Assembly: GCA_024734495.1 (NCBI GenBank)
Contig: JALMQS010000841.1
Coordinates: forward strand, 4,766,465-4,830,464
Source of the DNA: Forficula auricularia
Taxonomy: Eukaryota > Arthropoda > Insecta > Dermaptera > Forficulidae
DNA: 64,000 bases
Direction: 5' to 3'
Positions 34,589 through 45,400 of this stretch are shown here, piece by piece. Every line of letters begins with the position of its first letter. Within the stretch, counting starts at the first letter, position 1. The notes below the pieces were generated by a model. It made no database searches. It saw only the letters and a list, made by a program, of their open reading frames with translations, and was not told where the DNA came from. Both the position numbers and the translations under genes were made by a program.

Positions 34589-36698
34589 CTATAAATGTAG
34601 CATCTTAATAGCAACATGATAATTTTGAAAAGGAAGAAGTACGACTTTACCGATAATGTCAGTCACTGGTTTTTCACATAGCTTTAATTTATTTTTTACA
34701 ACATAAATTCCTATGTGTGAACTTTCTATTAATGGTGCAGCGAAGAAGTTTTCTTTTATTGAAAACTCTTGGCAAAGTATAACCATGCCCTGAATATTTT
34801 TGGAAAATACAATATTTCGCACTGTTACGATACTACCATCTTTTAAAACACAATAACAGTTTGGATGTGTTGTGTTTATTTCAAAAGAAAGAAATTTCAC
34901 TGATCTGAATTGTTGGAATTTATCGCATTCTGGCAATAGCAGGTCTGATGAGTGAGGTTTAGAGTAATGTGGATAATGTGGAAGAATAGAATTACACGGG
35001 GATATATTTCCGAGCCAAAAGTCCGCATTGGATATTTCCCCAAACCTTTTAATTATTTGCTGAAGGGGTTTGTCCGCTTTTCTGATATTTCTTTTGAAGA
35101 CCTGTAAAAAGTTTTCAAAGGGAAAGGATGAACAGGAATCGAGTGCACCAAATTCAAATACATCATCACTAAGGTGTGTGAGACCATGTAAATTAAAAGT
35201 AGCAAATTGTGAGCCATATAAATCTATGAAGGATTTGACGAAAAGTATTAGGAGATTCTTGGCATAATTGTTGTATTCTAAACAATATTCAGGACTCAAT
35301 AATATTCTGATAGAAACAGTAAGGCTGAGAAAATTGTTGTAATATAATAAATAATCAGACTTTAATTTGAAAAGTGCTATTGGCCCTGTGTATAGAAGAA
35401 ATTGTCGAAATTCAGTAGCCTTCCACCTTCTTACATCTTCCAAAGAACGTGGTTTCCTATTAAACTCCGATGGCATATGTTCAGCAAGAGAAACAAGATC
35501 AGTGCTAATTTTATTTATAAACTGTCCAGGCAATTTTAACGGTACTGGTCCAAACATCCATAAATAAATAAGACTGCGCATAACTCCAAGGCAAACAAGA
35601 TGCATATAATCTAATGGGAATCCTGTAATAAAATTTATTCCTGGAATCTCAGTTAATGGAGATCTGGATCTGTGAAAATCTTCATCATCCATCCGAAGAA
35701 ACTCCTCGTGTGTTCTAGGTGGCGCATCACATTCAGGAAATGTCATGCGGTTTTGCAAATAAATACCAGATTGTTTGCATTTTGTGCAAGAATAATAACC
35801 AGTGTGTCCCTTGACTCCTAATAAAAAAGACTTTGCTGGAGCATCACAAATAAAACCTTTAATGGCAACTTTTATGGTTTTGCCGCTAACATTTAAGCCT
35901 GACTTAATCAAATAGACTACTTCAGTCACAAATTCATTCATAAAAGATTCGCAGCTGCTAGGCTTTTTAGTGCCACAATAAACACCAATAGGAAAAACCA
36001 CTGACTTGATTGAAGGAATATTATAGATGGAACCCAAAATGGGCCAGAACTCGGTTGCACTACTTTTGAACAAAGGCACTCCATCAATGTTAATTAGTAA
36101 ATTAATCTCACTAACACTTTCACGGACACATTCCAATAATTTCCTCAAATTTTTCTCCAAACCTATATGCGAGTATTGTCCCGGTTCTACGATTCGACTA
36201 ATGACATTTACTGGAGTTTTCAGTAAAGTTCTAGCATCCACTGGCAAGTTAAAACAGCTATGATTTCTTAAAATATCCAACAATGCAGTAATGGCAACAT
36301 GCGTTACTTGGTATTTGAGAGCCCAATGTCTTAAATTAGTTTTAAATGTATCATTTGTATCTACACTTATTTCATTTTCATAATCACTATCCGATAGAGG
36401 AGTTTCGTCAATGATATTATGGTAAATAGAAAAATTGTCATTGGGCGGGCAAAGTTGTTGGATTGGAGGGGAATTAGAATTATGAGGTAATGAACTTTGG
36501 TGAATATTTTCAAACTTATCTGCGTCAGATGGGCTAACAGTTTCTTGGTAAGAAGACGAAATTTCCTGTTCAGAGTGGATGTCATCATTGGTTCTAATAT
36601 TTTCATGAGTTTGTGTCATTTCTCTTTTTATTCTTTTTAACTGCCCTTGTCTGGTCATTTCCAAGAAAGGTTTTCGAGACATGTTGTTTACGGGTGTT
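34589..36698 (-). CDS. CMC-type (Tnp2-like) transposase, main coding exon
   Basis: The exon opens after acceptor TTTTTAAG at 36699 and runs to a stop at 34589; the first in-frame Met in it is at 36682, giving 697 codons. The N-terminal ~100 residues are polar and Ser/Asn/Gln-rich. The catalytic region shows NIDGVPLFKSS (candidate first Asp, about residue 200 from that Met), CDAPAK (second Asp, about 280), a CxxC pair (TKCK, about 299/302), GFPLDYMHLVCLGV (about 351-364) and SFPFENFLQVF (candidate Glu, about 523). I know these blocks from arthropod transposases placed with the CACTA/Mirage/Chapaev group; they act as DDE recombinases on the element ends. The exon has no stop or frameshift. A 25-base upstream exon (36782-36806) joins in frame, so the true start is further upstream. 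Confidence 0.85.
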
Positions 36699-36781
36699 CT
36701 TAAAAATAGAATAACCACACTATAATTATTTAAATAAAAATAATTTTAATTTCAATTAATAATAATTTTAATAATACCTAC

Positions 36782-36806
36782 CTCAAGTATTCCGCCCGTT
36801 TGAATT
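36782..36806 (-). CDS. likely mini-exon 5' of the transposase exon
   Basis: Minus strand AATCCAG precedes 25 bases that encode FKRAEYL and end in TTGAG before the donor GTAGGT. Joining to the acceptor at 36699 completes an Arg codon and continues into TPVNNMSRK in frame. Upstream exon(s) with the start codon were not identified in 36807-37170. Confidence 0.5.
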
Positions 36807-37029
36807 CTGGATTAAAAAAGTAGTTACTTTATTAGGAAATGTTTATAATTATATGAAAAATAAAATCCATTTACAAGTTGACATATTTAACTCATATAGA
36901 TAAAAGACATAAGTAAACATAGCCGAGATGATTAATATATTTGTGGCTAGATGGCGCCAACGAACAAGCAAAGTAATCAAATTTGTATAAAGTTTTAGAC
37001 AAATTTGATAATTCACTATTGAATGTATC

Positions 37030-37172
37030 AAGTTAGAATAAAACTTAATAATTCACCTTTGAAACATTCAAGATTGCTGCAAAATTACCACAAACTTTTC
37101 TTGTCATATTTGACATGACAATTTAAATTCAAACAAAAGTTAAGTTTGCGGCAAGTCAAATTGCTATCTGGG
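37030..37172. repeat. right terminal region of the CMC-like transposon
   Basis: Ends with GCGGCAAGTCAAATTGCTAT then CTGGG. Short TTGCTGCAA and TTGCGGCAAG elements echo the subterminal repeats of the left end. An inner short palindrome (GTCATATTTGACATGAC) lies near 37108. Confidence 0.7.
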
Positions 37173-37190
37173 AGATGAATAGTATTATAT

Positions 37191-37359
37191 GTCAGAAGGG
37201 TTGTTTTTCACCCCCTCGGGAATCAAACCTGAGTGCCAGTAACAGCAATCGATGAGTTTGCACCTCACAGGGTAACCAAATGGCCCGGATTGCTGTTACT
37301 AGCACTCGGGTTCGATTCCCCGAGAGGTGAGGGGGGGGGTGAAAAATAACCCTTTTGAC
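37191..37359. mobile_element. foldback element with tRNA-like segment
   Basis: Left GTCAGAAGGGTTGTTTTTCA is mirrored by TGAAAAATAACCCTTTTGAC at the right. The arms also share AACAGCAATC/GATTGCTGTT and CTCGGGAATCAAACC/GGGTTCGATTCCCCGAG. The right arm holds a B-box-like GGTTCGATTCCC. The central loop GATGAGTTTGCACCTCACAG is unpaired. Confidence 0.72.
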
Positions 37360-37679
37360 TTACAATTAAAAATAATCCAATCCATCGGATCTAATAGATG
37401 ACACTCTCTTTTGATTTTCTAAGAAAATGTAAATCTATTATTATCGGCAACTTGAAATCTCTCATATGTCTTTTGAGGTACCTCCAAAATACGTTAAGAT
37501 ATGCTCATAAGATGTAGAAAGACGTCTTTGAGTGAACATCCAAAGAACGTACTTTGGATTAAATGGGAAACACGTACTATAGCGCGTTTTAAATATGTTG
37601 GAAGGTGTCTTTCGTACGTTCTTTTATTTTCGCCTATGCACCAAAAATGTACGCCTTTCATTGTGTGTGCTGTCTGGGT
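37360..37679 (-). mobile_element. possible terminus of a related TIR element
   Basis: Read on the minus strand this segment begins CCCAGACAGCACACACAATG, close in form to CCCAGATAGCA of the large transposon. Its other end (37365-37425) is an inverted match of 24660-24735 (for example CATCGGATCTAATAGATGAC against GTCATCTATTAGATCCGATG). It may be one end of an older element. Confidence 0.45.
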
Positions 37680-38260
37680 TTTGATTTCCCTAAAATCGAT
37701 TTTCACTGGAAACCTGGATAATTCATCCTATATATATATTTTTTATTTTATTTAAATATTTAGCTATTTATATATTTTATTATGTTAGGTACATATTTGA
37801 ACTTTTTGTTTATTATCATTGCCAAATTAATTTTCCCATGTGGATTTATTTTCAAGTTATTATAAATGTTATTAGCTAACATTAAGCAAACTAATATTTG
37901 GCAATATATTTTAAAATGAAGAAAATTAAAACTTTATGTTACGGAAATTAACTAAATAAATATTATCAAATTAGTCAAAAACATGAATTTTATATATGTA
38001 TATGAGCCTTAATGGAAAAGGTTTAAAAATAATGAAAGCTGTAGGCACGGTTTATCTATAGGTCTGAAATTTTGCTTACTATTTCCAAAAATAGCCACAG
38101 AACAAATTTTACTATCCACAAGGTCGGTTTAGTGTTCTCTGTCATTTCAGCTTGCAGTTGGTTTTAATTTTAATTACAACGGCCTGAGTTGCAATAAGCA
38201 GTCTTGAATATTGTAGTTTTACACTAAAATATTATCCTAAGATTGAAATACAAGTATATT
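37680..38260. other. AT-rich region without recognised gene
   Basis: No repeated family from elsewhere in the window and no supported ORF or RNA. Confidence 0.3.
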
Positions 38261-38261
38261 T

Positions 38262-38412
38262 TAGCCGAAGGGTGAACCACGACCTAATATCGTGTACACC
38301 TACTTCCACTTCCACTTTCATTTCCAATAGATGATGGGGCATTATCTAGTGAATTCCAAAATAATTCCAAAGACGGTGTACACCTAATTCCAATCGCGGT
38401 TCACCCCTCGAT
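38262..38412. repeat. short inverted repeat
   Basis: AGGGTGAACCACG with CGTGTACACC at the left and GGTGTACACC with CGCGGTTCACCCCT at the right form imperfect arms of about 35 bp, separated by CCACTTCC-type repeats and about 80 bp. Confidence 0.6.
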
Positions 38413-38699
38413 TTTACTACTATTTAGCAGTTTGTTGTTTTCGGGGTGTTTTATTTAGTAGCGACTGTTTTATGTTATACTATATATGGTATGACAGAGA
38501 GCTCCAAATAATCACGGTCGTACCGTTTGCTTGTAACTTTCACGGGATCGAAACTCGGCTTTATCAAATGTGTTTTTTTATCGACTCTTTTTGTGTTTTG
38601 GGGGTTTGTATGAAAGTCAAAATATCAAATTTAAATAAAATAAAATAATGACTGCATCTTTTGGAATAGTCTCAGTAGACGATAATAGTTTTATTATAC

Positions 38700-38766
38700 A
38701 ATTTTTTATTAAATTATAATATTACCAGCTGCGAAGGCCGCCTTTGGCGGACAACTTGCTAGCCTG
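38700..38766 (+). mobile_element. Helitron-like 3' terminus (candidate)
   Basis: A GC-rich hairpin (GGCCGCCTTTGGCGG) lies 8-10 bases upstream of CTAG (ACAACTTGCTAG), the arrangement typical of Helitron 3' ends. I could not find the 5' end, so this may be chance or a remnant. Confidence 0.35.
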
Positions 38767-38789
38767 GATCTACGCTCACCAATGCTTCA

Positions 38790-39178
38790 TAAAGTAGTGG
38801 GCCACGGCCCTAGAGGGCCATGGATTACGCGAAAAGTCGCAAATGTAACAAATAAATTATTATTGTTAAATAAGTTTAAGTACTTGGATTATAATTACAA
38901 AATTTCGATAATCTATTGAAATGTTGAAATGATAATATATTTGCATCTGCTTATAACATAGACTATTGATTTCATGCGTTAATTATTTTTAAATCAAGCA
39001 TTTTAAATTACTGTTAACCTTATTAAATGCTTTGACTAGTAATTGTATCCATATACGAAATTCAAAATTATAAATAGTGTTTTAACCAATCTGAATTAAA
39101 AAAAAAATAGGGGGGCCGTGAGATATTGACTTGGGTTCCAAGGGGGCCGCGACTTCAAAAAGTTTAATAACCACTATT
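38790..39178. mobile_element. hAT-like MITE remnant
   Basis: The right side, read in reverse, starts AGAATAGTGGTTATTAAAC followed by TTTTTGAAGTCGCGGCCCCC, resembling the TAGTGGTT...CGGCCCCC ends of many hAT-derived elements. The left side has AGTAGTGGGCCACGGCCC. The inside is AT-rich with no ORF. A SINE has inserted at its right end. Confidence 0.5.
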
Positions 39179-39383
39179 CTGGGGGGTCGGGTAGGCTAGG
39201 CGGTAGCATGTCAGCCAGCTAACCAAGAGGACCCGAGTTCGAATCCGGCTCGAGGCATCCGGCTAAAATCTGACCCCCGAGGTAGAGACAAATTTAAAAA
39301 TAAAAATAAATAGTATCGTAAATGGCTTATGGCTACCATGGCCGAAAAAAAAGCCAAAAAAAAAAAAACAAAACAAAAAAAAC
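39179..39383 (+). mobile_element. tRNA-derived SINE, complete, with 8-bp target duplication
   Basis: Flanked by CCACTATT at 39171-39178 and 39384-39391. The head GGGGGTCGGGTAGGCTAGGC, then GGTAGCATGTCAGCC, is A-box-like; GAGTTCGAATCCGGC is the B box; a short body with TGGCTACCATGGCC precedes an A-rich tail (39350-39383). About 205 bp, so a simple, apparently full-length SINE. Confidence 0.85.
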
Positions 39384-39419
39384 CCACTATTATAGACTCC
39401 GTAGTGGGTTTTAAATTAA

Positions 39420-39750
39420 TTATTATTATTTTTTTTTATAAATTTTATTAAACCAATTATTTGACATTAATTAATGTATACATTGTATTTTTGCTTCGAT
39501 TTCGGAGATAACTTCTCCACCATCGAGTGTCCTTATTCATCTTTAGTCCTTGTTTTAATAAGAGTAAAAATCTAATTAGATAAAAAAACCTCTTTTCCGA
39601 TAATTATTTCAATTCCATTATTCCCCAATCAAGTCGATTGGTATTCTTCTCCTCCCCATCTCGTCCATCATCCCAAATTAATTATTTAAATTTCTAATTT
39701 TGATAAATATTATTTGTCATGAACTATTAGTGGGTTTTAAAATTAAAAAA
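39420..39750 (+). repeat. dispersed ~340-bp repeat, copy 1
   Basis: Matches 59575-59900 along its length: ATAAATTTTATTAAACCAAT, GACATTAATTAATGTATACA, CTTCTCCACCATCG and AAAACCTCTTTTCCGATAAT. It ends in ACTATTAGTGGGTTTTAAAA, a phrase also seen at its start (GTAGTGGGTTTTAAATTA near 39400), so it may be a terminal direct repeat. Confidence 0.8.
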
Positions 39751-39929
39751 ATCACATGTGCATTATCCCGCAAGCCAATTATTATTAAATATAGATATAG
39801 ATAGATCAGCGGTCTCCGACCTTAATATAAAGCCTGAGCTAGTTTCGAAGTTAAAATCATCTTGTGAGCTACTTGTTACAAAAAATTTACTTATTCCTTA
39901 TACAACTTTATTTATACAATTTTATATAT

Positions 39930-40179
39930 CGTCGGCTTAGAGTGTAAGCCTGCTAACTCCATTTTTTATAAAATATGACATATTAATACCGTTCGAAATA
40001 AAAAGAGATCCAGCAACGTCCAAGTAAAACTGCTAATTAAAATTACGATCGTAAGTTGTAGAAAAAAATGTGAAAAATATTTTTTTTCCATAACAACAAT
40101 ATTAAATGTTGTTTGTCTTTTTCTCTGCCCTGTAAAATTTCCTTGTTCTGAGTTAGCAGGTTTACACTCTAAGGCGACG
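39930..40179. mobile_element. 250-bp MITE with ~30-bp TIRs, nested in a hAT-like remnant
   Basis: CGTCGGCTTAGAGTGTAAGC at the left faces CACTCTAAGGCGACG at the right, with TGCTAACTC/GAGTTAGCA inside. Flanks are ATATAT-rich. The surrounding sequence from about 39808 (CAGCGGTCTCCGACCTT) looks like a hAT-type end. Confidence 0.75.
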
Positions 40180-40794
40180 ATATTATATATGTACAACAAA
40201 AAAAAGGCGACCAAATCTTTCAAAATATTCAAAATATAAAAAAATTAAGAAATAAAAGTTTATTATACCTAAAATATTAAACAAAATATGTACACAACAG
40301 TGGTGGTTGGTGACTTTTCAACCAGGGGATGGTGTCCAAAAAAGTAGGTACCCTTCATTTTTTTGAAATTTAATTTTAATCTTACCTTTTTTTTTTTTTG
40401 CAAATTTCATCGAATACGGCATCACTTTCGTTATTTTTCAAATTTAACATTAGATTATTTAAAAATATATTTTGGGACTATCGCCCCAAACGGATAGTGC
40501 TTTGTGTGAGTGAGGGTAGAAGTCAGAAATTAATTCTTTTGACTTCAACTCCACACAGTCCCTGAGATGGAAATCGACCATCTTGCACAATGAATCAGCC
40601 TGTCCTAATAAGAAATCTTCAATTTCTCCTAATTCTCTATCTATAAGCAAGCTATGCCTTGTTTATAGCATTCTTAGTTATTTACGATCTTATATATTGA
40701 GAGTTCTTAGAAATGGATTATTCCAGAAATTCCCGAATCATCTTTATTTATTCCTTTTTTGTATTATTTCTATTTAAATATAGTTCCTCGGCGA

Positions 40795-41010
40795 GAACAA
40801 TTTTTATTCGACTAAACTCGTCTAGACTTGTCCGACATTCTTGAACTTGAATATTTATTTTTATTTATTTATTTATTTGGGAAAACAACGGTCATAGTTA
40901 AAAAAAAACACAATACAAAACAAACATAATATAGATCAGAAAAATAAATAAATTGCAACGGATCGTTGCTAAACTTTATCCAAATTCATTTGAAATATCA
41001 ATATGTTCTA
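40795..41010 (-). repeat. LINE 3'-region-like repeat, copy 1
   Basis: ATTCGACTAAACTCGTCTAG and, at the other end, GTTGCTAAACTTTATCCAAA followed by TCATTTGAAATATC match 58885-58920 and 59180-59220. Between lies a TTTATTTATTTATTTGGG tract followed by AACAACGGTCAT, which I associate with reversed LINE 3' ends. No ORF here. Confidence 0.5.
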
Positions 41011-41700
41011 GAGTAAAGTACTTTAAAATATAATTTTACTAAAAACTTTATTTAACCTTTTTTGTGGTTCCCAAGGTACTTAATTAGGATATTAAATTTC
41101 ATCAAAATTGGTTAAGTCATTTTCAAGATATTTAGAAAAAACTAAAAGTACTGAAATAAAGTACTAATGTTTGTGGACCGATATGTACCAAAAACTAATC
41201 AGCGCTTCATTTTGTTAAAATACTGGTAGGTTTTCAATTTCAATTCATTCGGTGCAACGGTGTGGAAAAATTCGTGGACGAAAAAAACGATAACACACAC
41301 ATCCATCCATCCATCCATCCATCCGCACGCACTTCCAAAAAAATGGCACTTTTTGGCCTCTCGGCGAGATCCCAGGTAATTTTTGGCAAAACCGTCACGT
41401 GCTAAAATTCAATCTCATTGAATACTTCAATTTGTGACCTTAATTGAGTCCATGGGTTCCGTAGTCTTTACCTGAGGACCCTTTGAAGTCGCGCTTGCCG
41501 CGAGAGCGATTCCAATACTTTCTCCCATGCTTCGCATTGGATAAAGTAAAAAAACTATGACTTATTAAACATTTTCTCACTGAGAGATATAGTATAAAAC
41601 AAAGTTGGAATCTAGGGACAGAGCCCGAAATACAAATTTTAGCATGTTGAATGATTCTTATCCATTTTCAAACTCAACAGAAGGAATCGCATGGAACTGG
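41011..41700. other. unassigned region with (ATCC)n microsatellite
   Basis: Contains six ATCC units at 41301-41324 and a GC-richer part (41460-41530) with CTTGCCGCGAGAGCG. Several phrases (TGTGGACCGATATGTACC, CATGCTTCGCATTGG) look repeat-derived. No gene supported. Confidence 0.35.
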
Positions 41701-42330
41701 ACAATTATATTTAAATTAAATCAACAAAAAACAAAACAAAACTTAGAACAGAGCCTCTCTCAAACAAACCAAAAGGCTCGCCGGCTCACCCCCCCCCCCC
41801 CACACTCTCACCCAACCTAAAATGACTCAAACAGCCAAAAAGTTAAATCAATCAAAGCTTAATTCTATAGTCACCAAAATTAAAATCAAAAAGCAAATAA
41901 ATTAAATAAATTAAGTCAGTTAATTTTAAAATTGAATAGTCATAAATAATTAAAAATTAAAAACCAAAACAAAATCAAAACAATTAAATTGCATCAGTAT
42001 AGTAAAAAATTTAAAATCAAAAAACTGAATAAAATAATAAATAACCCACCCAAAAATGAAAAATCATGAATGTTAAAACAAAAAGAAATTAAATAAATAA
42101 ATAAAATCAACGCAGTCAAACAAACAAATTAAACAAATCAAAATTGAAAAATCATAAATAGTAAAATTCAAATAAATTAAACAAATATACAAGCAAAATC
42201 AAAGTAGTTAAAATGTCAAAGCTGAATGAATCAAAATAGATCAGGCGAGTTACATCCGCCACACAGCAGATCAGGAGAGTAAATTTTACTGAACAATGAT
42301 CAACCGATGCAAATCAAAATACTCAAATGT
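41701..42330. repeat. A-rich low-complexity region
   Basis: Irregular repeats of AAATTAAATCAAA, AACAAATTAAAC and AAAATCAAA dominate. A C10 run sits at 41793. No coding potential. Confidence 0.6.
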
Positions 42331-43128
42331 GAATCATGAAAAAATCAATCTAATTTCGTTCTTGAAAGCCCGCCCGCTTGTATTATAAAAATACAGCCAC
42401 AAAAATAATGATTAAAATCGCTGCACAATCTGACCAACGGAGCTCTCCGACCCGCGTTTGTACGACACTTAGATTGCGCAAACACATGAGACAACCTGGA
42501 CGCCGGACGCGGGACCTGAAATCTATCTGTGCTAGAAGATATAGTATATATACTATACCAACCTTCTATAGGCGCCCTTTTCGGAAAATCATTCATTTCA
42601 ATAGCGCCTTGAAATTATGCAACCATTTAATTTATTTCAAAAACCAATATACTTTTCAAAACAAAAAATGTTTTTTATAGAAATATATGAAATAACGAAA
42701 AATAATTTGAAAATTTAAAGATCCTCCTGAAATTTTGAAGTCACCTTATATGTATATTTATAAAAAAACTCGAAATTAATATGTTTGAAATTGTAGGGAT
42801 GGGCCGCCGCATTCAAAGCATCCATGGACCACTCGCTACTGGTACACAAAAATACAATAAATTTTAAGTCTATAAGTCTGTTTAATATTTAAAATGTGAA
42901 TTTTAAATTCAATAATAATTTGAAAAGTCTGAAAGGTTTTATGAGAAACTAGGACATTCGCTTTCCTGAATTTCGTGGCTGATTTTGCGCTCTTGAATTT
43001 ATATTTGAAAAAATTATTTAATAATTGAATAATTTTTAAAATTTCCTTATAAAACAATGAAAACTAGAAAAATTAAAGATTCTCAGCGTTTCATTTCAAA
43101 AAATATATAAAAGCAATTTAGAAAAATG
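42331..43128. other. unassigned region
   Basis: 42400-42600 is more GC-balanced and carries overlapping ORFs on both strands (about 80-100 codons) without recognisable domains, plus a TATA-like ATAGTATATATACTATACC at 42539. The rest is AT-rich; 42795-42840 (GGGCCGCCGCATTCAAAGC) resembles the edge of a repeat. Confidence 0.35.
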
Positions 43129-43446
43129 TTTTTTTTTATAACAAAATTTCTTTATTTACCAACTTTACAATTGCATATTTATTATGATTACATTTTAGTC
43201 ATTGACTCAACACTCTACACATGTCCATATTTAAAATAATTTGAAAGTTTATAATAGGAAAATAAGAACAAGATTTTATGTGTGACTTTTTTTTCATTTA
43301 TCAGTCAACGTTTCGTCGACTTTGCCGACTTCTTCATGGTTTCAAATAGGCATGACACAAATTTGAAGCCCTGAAGAAGTCGCCAAATTCGACGAGAACG
43401 TTGGCTGATAAATAAAAAATTCACACATAAAAACTTGTCCTTATTT
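43129..43446. repeat. palindrome-bearing repeat, left copy
   Basis: Direct copy of 45075-45400: both begin TTTCTTTATTTACCAACTTT, pass through AACACTCTACACATGTCCAT and end in CTTGTCCTTATTTT. Its distal part is a palindrome with AACGTTTCGTCGACTTTGCC and, facing it, CTGAAGAAGTCGCCAAATTC. The ACCGACTTC foldback element separates the two copies. Confidence 0.8.
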
Positions 43447-45069
43447 TTAACCGACTTCAAAAAAAGGAGGAGGTTCTCAATTCGACTGATTTTTTTTTGT
43501 GTCTATGTTACCTGATATCTTCCCCAAATGTGAACCGATTTTGATGATTCTTTTGTATTAGGTTCAGTATCGTTTCCAATTGGTCCCGTTTTTTTTCATT
43601 GGTATTGAACCCTTTTTGTTATGTTTGTTTAGGCATAACTTCTTTGTATATGAACAGATTTTAATGATTCTTTCTGCGTTTGGATCAGTATAGCTCCAAG
43701 ATAATCAAGATACCTAAACTATTTATTTATTTATTTTATGTATGTTCAGCGAGAACTTTTTTCTACGCGGACCGATTTCTATAATTATTTTTTATTGGAA
43801 AAGGGATACCTTAGGTGTGGTCCCATATTAATTTGGTCAAGTTCTGATGATATGATCAATGGCGAAATAACATAAATCTCCGAATTCTTATGAGAAATTA
43901 ATCAAATTATAAAAAATAAAATTTTTATCAAAAAAATCTTAAAACATTCATTTAAAACCCGCAAACGTTTTGAGAGAATGTCTATATTTATGAATTGAAT
44001 TTTATTACCATTTTCTGATTCATTCGCCCGACGCTTTTCTTACGAGATCATGCAAGTTATTATATTAAGTCACTATTGATAACATCACTGAAAAGAGAAA
44101 AATAAAAATAATTTTTAGAAAAAAAACCGACTTCAAAAAAATTAAATGCAACAAATAAAATAATAAGAAGTCAAAATCAAATAAGATCCACTAAAAAGTA
44201 TAAAATAATTATCTAATTTAGTTACAACGTAAACGACGAAATATTAACATGAAATTACTTTTGAAGTCGGTGCTAAGCAAACTATATAAGCGAGCGTACC
44301 CCACAAACCTACTAAGTAAGATCCGTCGAGTGCGATTCATAAAATGTATAAGTTTGGCACCGACTTCAAAAAGTAATTTTATGATAGTATTTCGTCGTTT
44401 ATTTCTAACTAAATTTGATAATTATTTTATACTTTTTCGTGGATTTTATTTGATTTTTGACTTCTTATTTATTTATTTGTTGCATTTAATTTTTTGAAGC
44501 CGGTTTTTTTTCTAAAAATTATTTTTATTTTTCTCTTTTAGTGATGTTATTAATAGTGACTTAATATAATACCTTGCATGCATCTCGTAAGAGAAAGCGT
44601 CGGGCGAATGAATCAGAAAATGATAATAAAATTCAATTCATAAATATAAAAATTCTATCGAAACGTTTGCGGGTTTTAAATGAATGTTTTAATATTTTTT
44701 TATAAAAGGTTTTATTTATTATAATTTCGATTATTTAGTCATAAGAATTGGAGATTTACGTTATTTCGTCATTGATGATATTTTCAGAACTTGACCAAAT
44801 TAAGATGGTATCACCACTAAGGTACCTTCTTTCCAATAAAAAAAGAATCATTAAAATCGGTTCATAAACAAAGAAGTTATTCCAGAACAAACATTTCAAA
44901 AAAAGGTCCAATACCAATGAAAAAAAACGGGACCAATCGGAATCTAGACTGAACACAATGCAAAAAAATCATCAAAATCTATTCACAATTGGCTAAGATA
45001 TCAGGTTACATAGACAGAAAAAAAAATCAGTCGAATTGAGAACCTCCTCCTTTTTTGAAGTCGGTTAAA
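43447..45069. mobile_element. ACCGACTTC inverted-repeat family, complete copy 2
   Basis: Ends TATTTTTAACCGACTTC and GAAGTCGGTTAAAAATA bound a 1.6-kb near-symmetric palindrome. GAGGAGGTTCTCAATTCGAC at the left is matched in reverse at 45031. The centre (44130-44500) has its own palindrome of the GAAGTCGG/CCGACTTC type. No transposase. Short ORFs inside are by-products. Confidence 0.85.
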
Positions 45070-45074
45070 AATAG

Positions 45075-45400
45075 GTTGTTGTTTTTTTTAACAAAAATTT
45101 CTTTATTTACCAACTTTACAATTCCATATTTATTATGATTACATTTTAGTCATCGACTCAACACTCTCTACACATGTCCATATTTACAATAATTTGTAAG
45201 TTTATAATAGGAAAATAAGGACAAGTTTTTATGTGAACTTTTTTATTTTTGAGCCAACGTTTCGTCGACTGACTTCTTCAGGGCTTCAAATAGTCATGCC
45301 ACATTTGAAGCCCTGAAGAAGTCGGCAAAGTCGACGAAACGGTGGCTCAAAAATAAAAAAGTTACACATAAAACTTGTCCTTATTTTCTTATTATAAACT
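45075..45400. repeat. palindrome-bearing repeat, right copy
   Basis: Direct counterpart of 43129-43446. The palindrome here is cleaner: GAGCCAACGTTTCGTCGACT faces AGTCGACGAAACGGTGGCTC. The motif CTGAAGA-A-GTCG...CGAC-GAAAC is at 45313-45340. Confidence 0.8.

Larger units (their letters stand above)
25381..37172 (-). mobile_element. 11.8-kb CMC-like DNA transposon with transposase and DUF4806-type gene
   Basis: The left end CCCAGATAGCAATTTAAACT is mirrored by AAATTGCTATCTGGG ending at 37172. Between them on the minus strand lie an intact 697-codon transposase exon and a multi-exon DUF4806-type gene, a pairing I recall from related arthropod elements. Flanks are AG on both sides (25379-25380 and 37173-37174), a possible 2-bp duplication. 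Later insertions (LINE pieces, a foldback fragment) lie between the two genes. The left terminal region is expanded by eight 548-bp units. The superfamily name is from memory of protein pattern and needs a database search. Confidence 0.75.

Noticed and set aside
42345..42680. Overlapping ORFs on both strands near a TATA-like sequence
   Set aside because: No domain in either, and the TATA-like string is in an AT-rich genome where such strings are frequent.
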